Below, piece by piece: positions 5,408 to 6,318 of a stretch of 6,318 bases of DNA. Source of the DNA: Actinomycetota bacterium (GTDB lineage Bacteria > Actinomycetota > Actinomycetes > Nanopelagicales > Nanopelagicaceae); NCBI GenBank assembly GCA_009702525.1, contig WLHW01000063.1, forward strand, positions 1-6,318, in the 5' to 3' direction. The translations under genes and the position numbers were made by a program. Position 1 is the stretch's first letter. Each line of letters opens with the position of its first letter. The notes beneath the pieces are model-generated. The model worked only from the letters and a program-made list of their open reading frames with translations, ran no database searches and was not told where the DNA came from.

Positions 5408-6007
5408 ATGGAAAAATTTATTTCACACACTGGTACTGCAGTTCCTCTGCGTCGCAGCAATGTTGATACCGATCAGATTATTCCTGCCGTCTATCTCAAG
5501 CGAGTCACGCGCAGCGGTTTTGAAGATGGACTTTTTGCAGCCTGGCGCATTGACCCAGAGTTCGTACTCAACCAACCTGCCTACAAAAGTGGCACAGTTT
5601 TAGTTGCAGGTGCTGATTTTGGAACAGGCTCTTCTCGTGAACACGCAGTATGGGCGCTGCAAAACTATGGATTCAAAGCGGTTATCTCGAGCCGCTTTGC
5701 AGATATCTTTCGTGGCAATTCGCTCAAAGGCGGATTGTTGACCGTGATCATCGATCAAGCCGATGTCGAAGCGTTATGGGCGGCAATTGAAGCAGAACCA
5801 ACTACAACGGTGACCGTTGACTTGGAGTCTCGCAGCGTTCGCTACAACACCATCGTTCTTCCATTTGCCATCGATGATTACACCCGTTGGCGCTTAATGG
5901 AGGGTTTGGATGACATCGGATTAACAGTCAAACACGCTGATTCCATCGCCACTTTTGAGAAGTCTCGTGCGGCGTACAAGCCTGCAACACTTCCTATTCG
6001 AGGTTGA
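5408..6007 (+). CDS. leuD: 3-isopropylmalate dehydratase small subunit
   Basis: The 199-residue small (swivel-domain) subunit that completes the LeuCD isomerase. Recognisable are RRSNVDTDQIIPAVYLKRV at residues 15-33, the substrate-binding loop GADFGTGSSREHAVWAL at 68-84 and SSRFADIFRGNSLKGGLL at 94-111. Length is typical. ATG at 5408 yields the standard MEKFISHTGTAVPLRRSN start. The Shine-Dalgarno signal is unremarkable: AAAGGA overlaps the leuC stop 14 nt away and a weak ATAGGT lies 8 nt away, so translational coupling to leuC is likely. The 18-bp gap to leuC indicates one transcript. No strong terminator follows within the next 100 bp. Confidence 0.96.
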   Translation: MEKFISHTGTAVPLRRSNVDTDQIIPAVYLKRVTRSGFEDGLFAAWRIDPEFVLNQPAYKSGTVLVAGADFGTGSSREHAVWALQNYGFKAVISSRFADIFRGNSLKGGLLTVIIDQADVEALWAAIEAEPTTTVTVDLESRSVRYNTIVLPFAIDDYTRWRLMEGLDDIGLTVKHADSIATFEKSRAAYKPATLPIRG

Positions 6008-6067
6008 GCGGGAAAATACTTGTAAATCACTGGTTTTTTACGCATCTATGGTCAGCCATGACAAACC

Positions 6068-6090
6068 CTCAACGTTAAATTGAGAGTTTT
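6068..6090 (+). terminator. Weak terminator-like hairpin after leuD
   Basis: CTCAA (6068-6072) and TTGAG (6080-6084) form a 5-bp stem with a 7-nt loop, followed by AGTTTT. The stem is short and AT-rich, so termination would be inefficient. Another AT-rich pairing (GGTTT at 6032-6036 with AAACC at 6063-6067) encloses the region upstream. Nothing stronger was found between leuD and hupB. Confidence 0.25.
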
Positions 6091-6091
6091 C

Positions 6092-6228
6092 TACGCGTAA
6101 AACATCGATTTTTTGCCTCAAACGAGAAAAATAAAGTATGCGACACGCCTGCATTAATAGCGTAAAAGGCCTATAAATACGCGTAAGTTTGTTAACACGT
6201 TAAGCAATTGCTTAACATTTACGCGTAA
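6092..6228. repeat. TACGCGTAA repeats upstream of hupB
   Basis: Identical TACGCGTAA elements lie at 6092-6100, 6178-6186 and 6220-6228; the last is a perfect 10-bp palindrome TTACGCGTAA (6219-6228). A half copy GCGTAA is at 6160-6165 and an inverted one, TTACGC, at 6038-6043. The GCGTAA cores at 6160, 6181 and 6223 are spaced 21 and 42 bp apart, multiples of the DNA turn. The second copy overlaps the likely start of the upstream hupB promoter and the third the start of the downstream one. They look like operator sites for an unidentified regulator. Confidence 0.55.
6199..6216. repeat. 18-bp perfect palindrome in the hupB promoter/leader
   Basis: GTTAAGCAATTGCTTAAC is a perfect inverted repeat with no spacer, preceded 2 bp earlier by the palindrome GTTAAC (6191-6196). 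In DNA it could be a dimeric repressor site between the -35 and -10 of the downstream hupB promoter candidate. In RNA from the upstream promoter it could fold into a 7-bp stem with an AAUU loop 14 nt before the AGGGG ribosome binding site. The binding protein is unknown. Confidence 0.6.
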
Positions 6229-6241
6229 TAAGGGGATTTCA

Positions 6242-6318
6242 ATGAATAAGGCCCAATTCATTGCGGCGTTGGCACCACACTTCAACGACAGCAAGAAGGA
6301 AGCAGCACACGCTGTAGA
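6242..6318 (+). CDS. hupB: HU-family nucleoid DNA-binding protein, N-terminal fragment (3' end outside window)
   Basis: The first 25 codons and two more bases are visible: MNKAQFIAALAPHF followed by NDSKKEAAHAV. This is the N-terminal helix-turn-helix of HU/IHF proteins (compare the MNKxxLIxxLA...KxxAxxAV pattern). HU dimers bend and compact DNA. AGGGG at 6231-6235 lies 6 nt before the ATG and supports the start. The position after leuC-leuD is the same as hupB in M. tuberculosis (Rv2986c). Whether it carries the lysine-rich C-terminal tail of mycobacterial HupB cannot be seen here. Confidence 0.9.
   Translation, partial: MNKAQFIAALAPHFNDSKKEAAHAV

Larger units (their letters stand above)
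6008..6241. promoter_or_regulatory. leuD-hupB intergenic control region
   Basis: This 234-bp AT-rich gap holds no credible gene; an 11-codon ATG frame at 6048-6083 lacks a ribosome binding site. It contains repeated ACGCGTAA elements, an 18-bp perfect palindrome, a weak terminator-like hairpin after leuD and two candidate hupB promoters. One promoter is TATAAA at 6172-6177 (5 of 6 to TATAAT, start near 6184, no clear -35). The other is TTGTTA at 6189-6194, an 18-bp spacer and TAACAT at 6213-6218, with a start near 6225. The region is long for such a tightly packed window, which fits a highly expressed, regulated hupB. Confidence 0.6.

Noticed and set aside
5358..5603. An 81-codon + strand frame across the leuC-leuD junction
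   Set aside because: A shadow of leuC and leuD, which fully explain the sequence.
6048..6083. An 11-codon ATG frame after leuD as a leader peptide
   Set aside because: No ribosome binding site, no leucine run or attenuator, and it lies downstream of the leucine genes.
6038..6228. CRISPR-like or mobile-element repeats before hupB
   Set aside because: The repeats are 9-10 bp, irregularly spaced and palindromic, which fits regulator sites and not CRISPR units or insertion ends.

Overview
The window is a stretch of actinobacterial chromosome of moderate, roughly mid-40s GC (judged by eye). Three things point to Actinobacteria. A DUF3046 tail lies close upstream of recA. An IclR-type NdgR/LtbR-like regulator is divergent from leuC-leuD, which is followed by an HU gene, the order known from Mycobacterium tuberculosis Rv2989-leuC-leuD-hupB. 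The recA promoter carries actinobacterial DNA-damage motifs. The low GC, very tight packing, gene-end overlaps and shortened proteins suggest a streamlined planktonic lineage such as the freshwater acI/Nanopelagicales group; this placement is inference.

Layout. Bases 1-93 are the 3' end of a DUF3046 gene. Two bases later an alpha/beta hydrolase begins (96-890, +). It converges with, and overlaps by 14 bp, a compact YaaA-family gene (877-1422, -). The 237-bp divergent region 1423-1659 holds a probable leaderless yaaA promoter, a full match to the mycobacterial RecA-independent DNA-damage promoter motif (PafBC type), a consensus 14-bp LexA/SOS box 1 bp downstream of it, and a GC-rich, hairpin-rich recA leader. 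recA (1660-2754) and recX (2754-3263) follow. recX has no ATG, GTG or TTG start that would keep its full domain and appears to start at ATT inside TAATT. recX runs 41 bp into the end of the convergent IclR regulator (3223-3939, -). A 58-bp gap separates that regulator from leuC (3998-5389), followed by leuD (5408-6007). The last 234-bp gap is full of ACGCGTAA repeats and an 18-bp perfect palindrome in front of hupB, which is cut by the window edge.

How the genes work together. recA-recX is a DNA repair unit: RecA recombinase and LexA co-protease with its modulator RecX, apparently under both PafBC-type activation and LexA repression. YaaA, a peroxide-stress/DNA-binding family protein, is divergent from it. 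ndgR-leuC-leuD is a regulator plus the two subunits of 3-isopropylmalate dehydratase for leucine synthesis. hupB encodes a nucleoid protein with its own, apparently elaborate, upstream control region. No mobile element, CRISPR array or RNA gene was recognised. The least ordinary content is the recA control region, the recX start, the shortened YaaA and the hupB upstream repeats.
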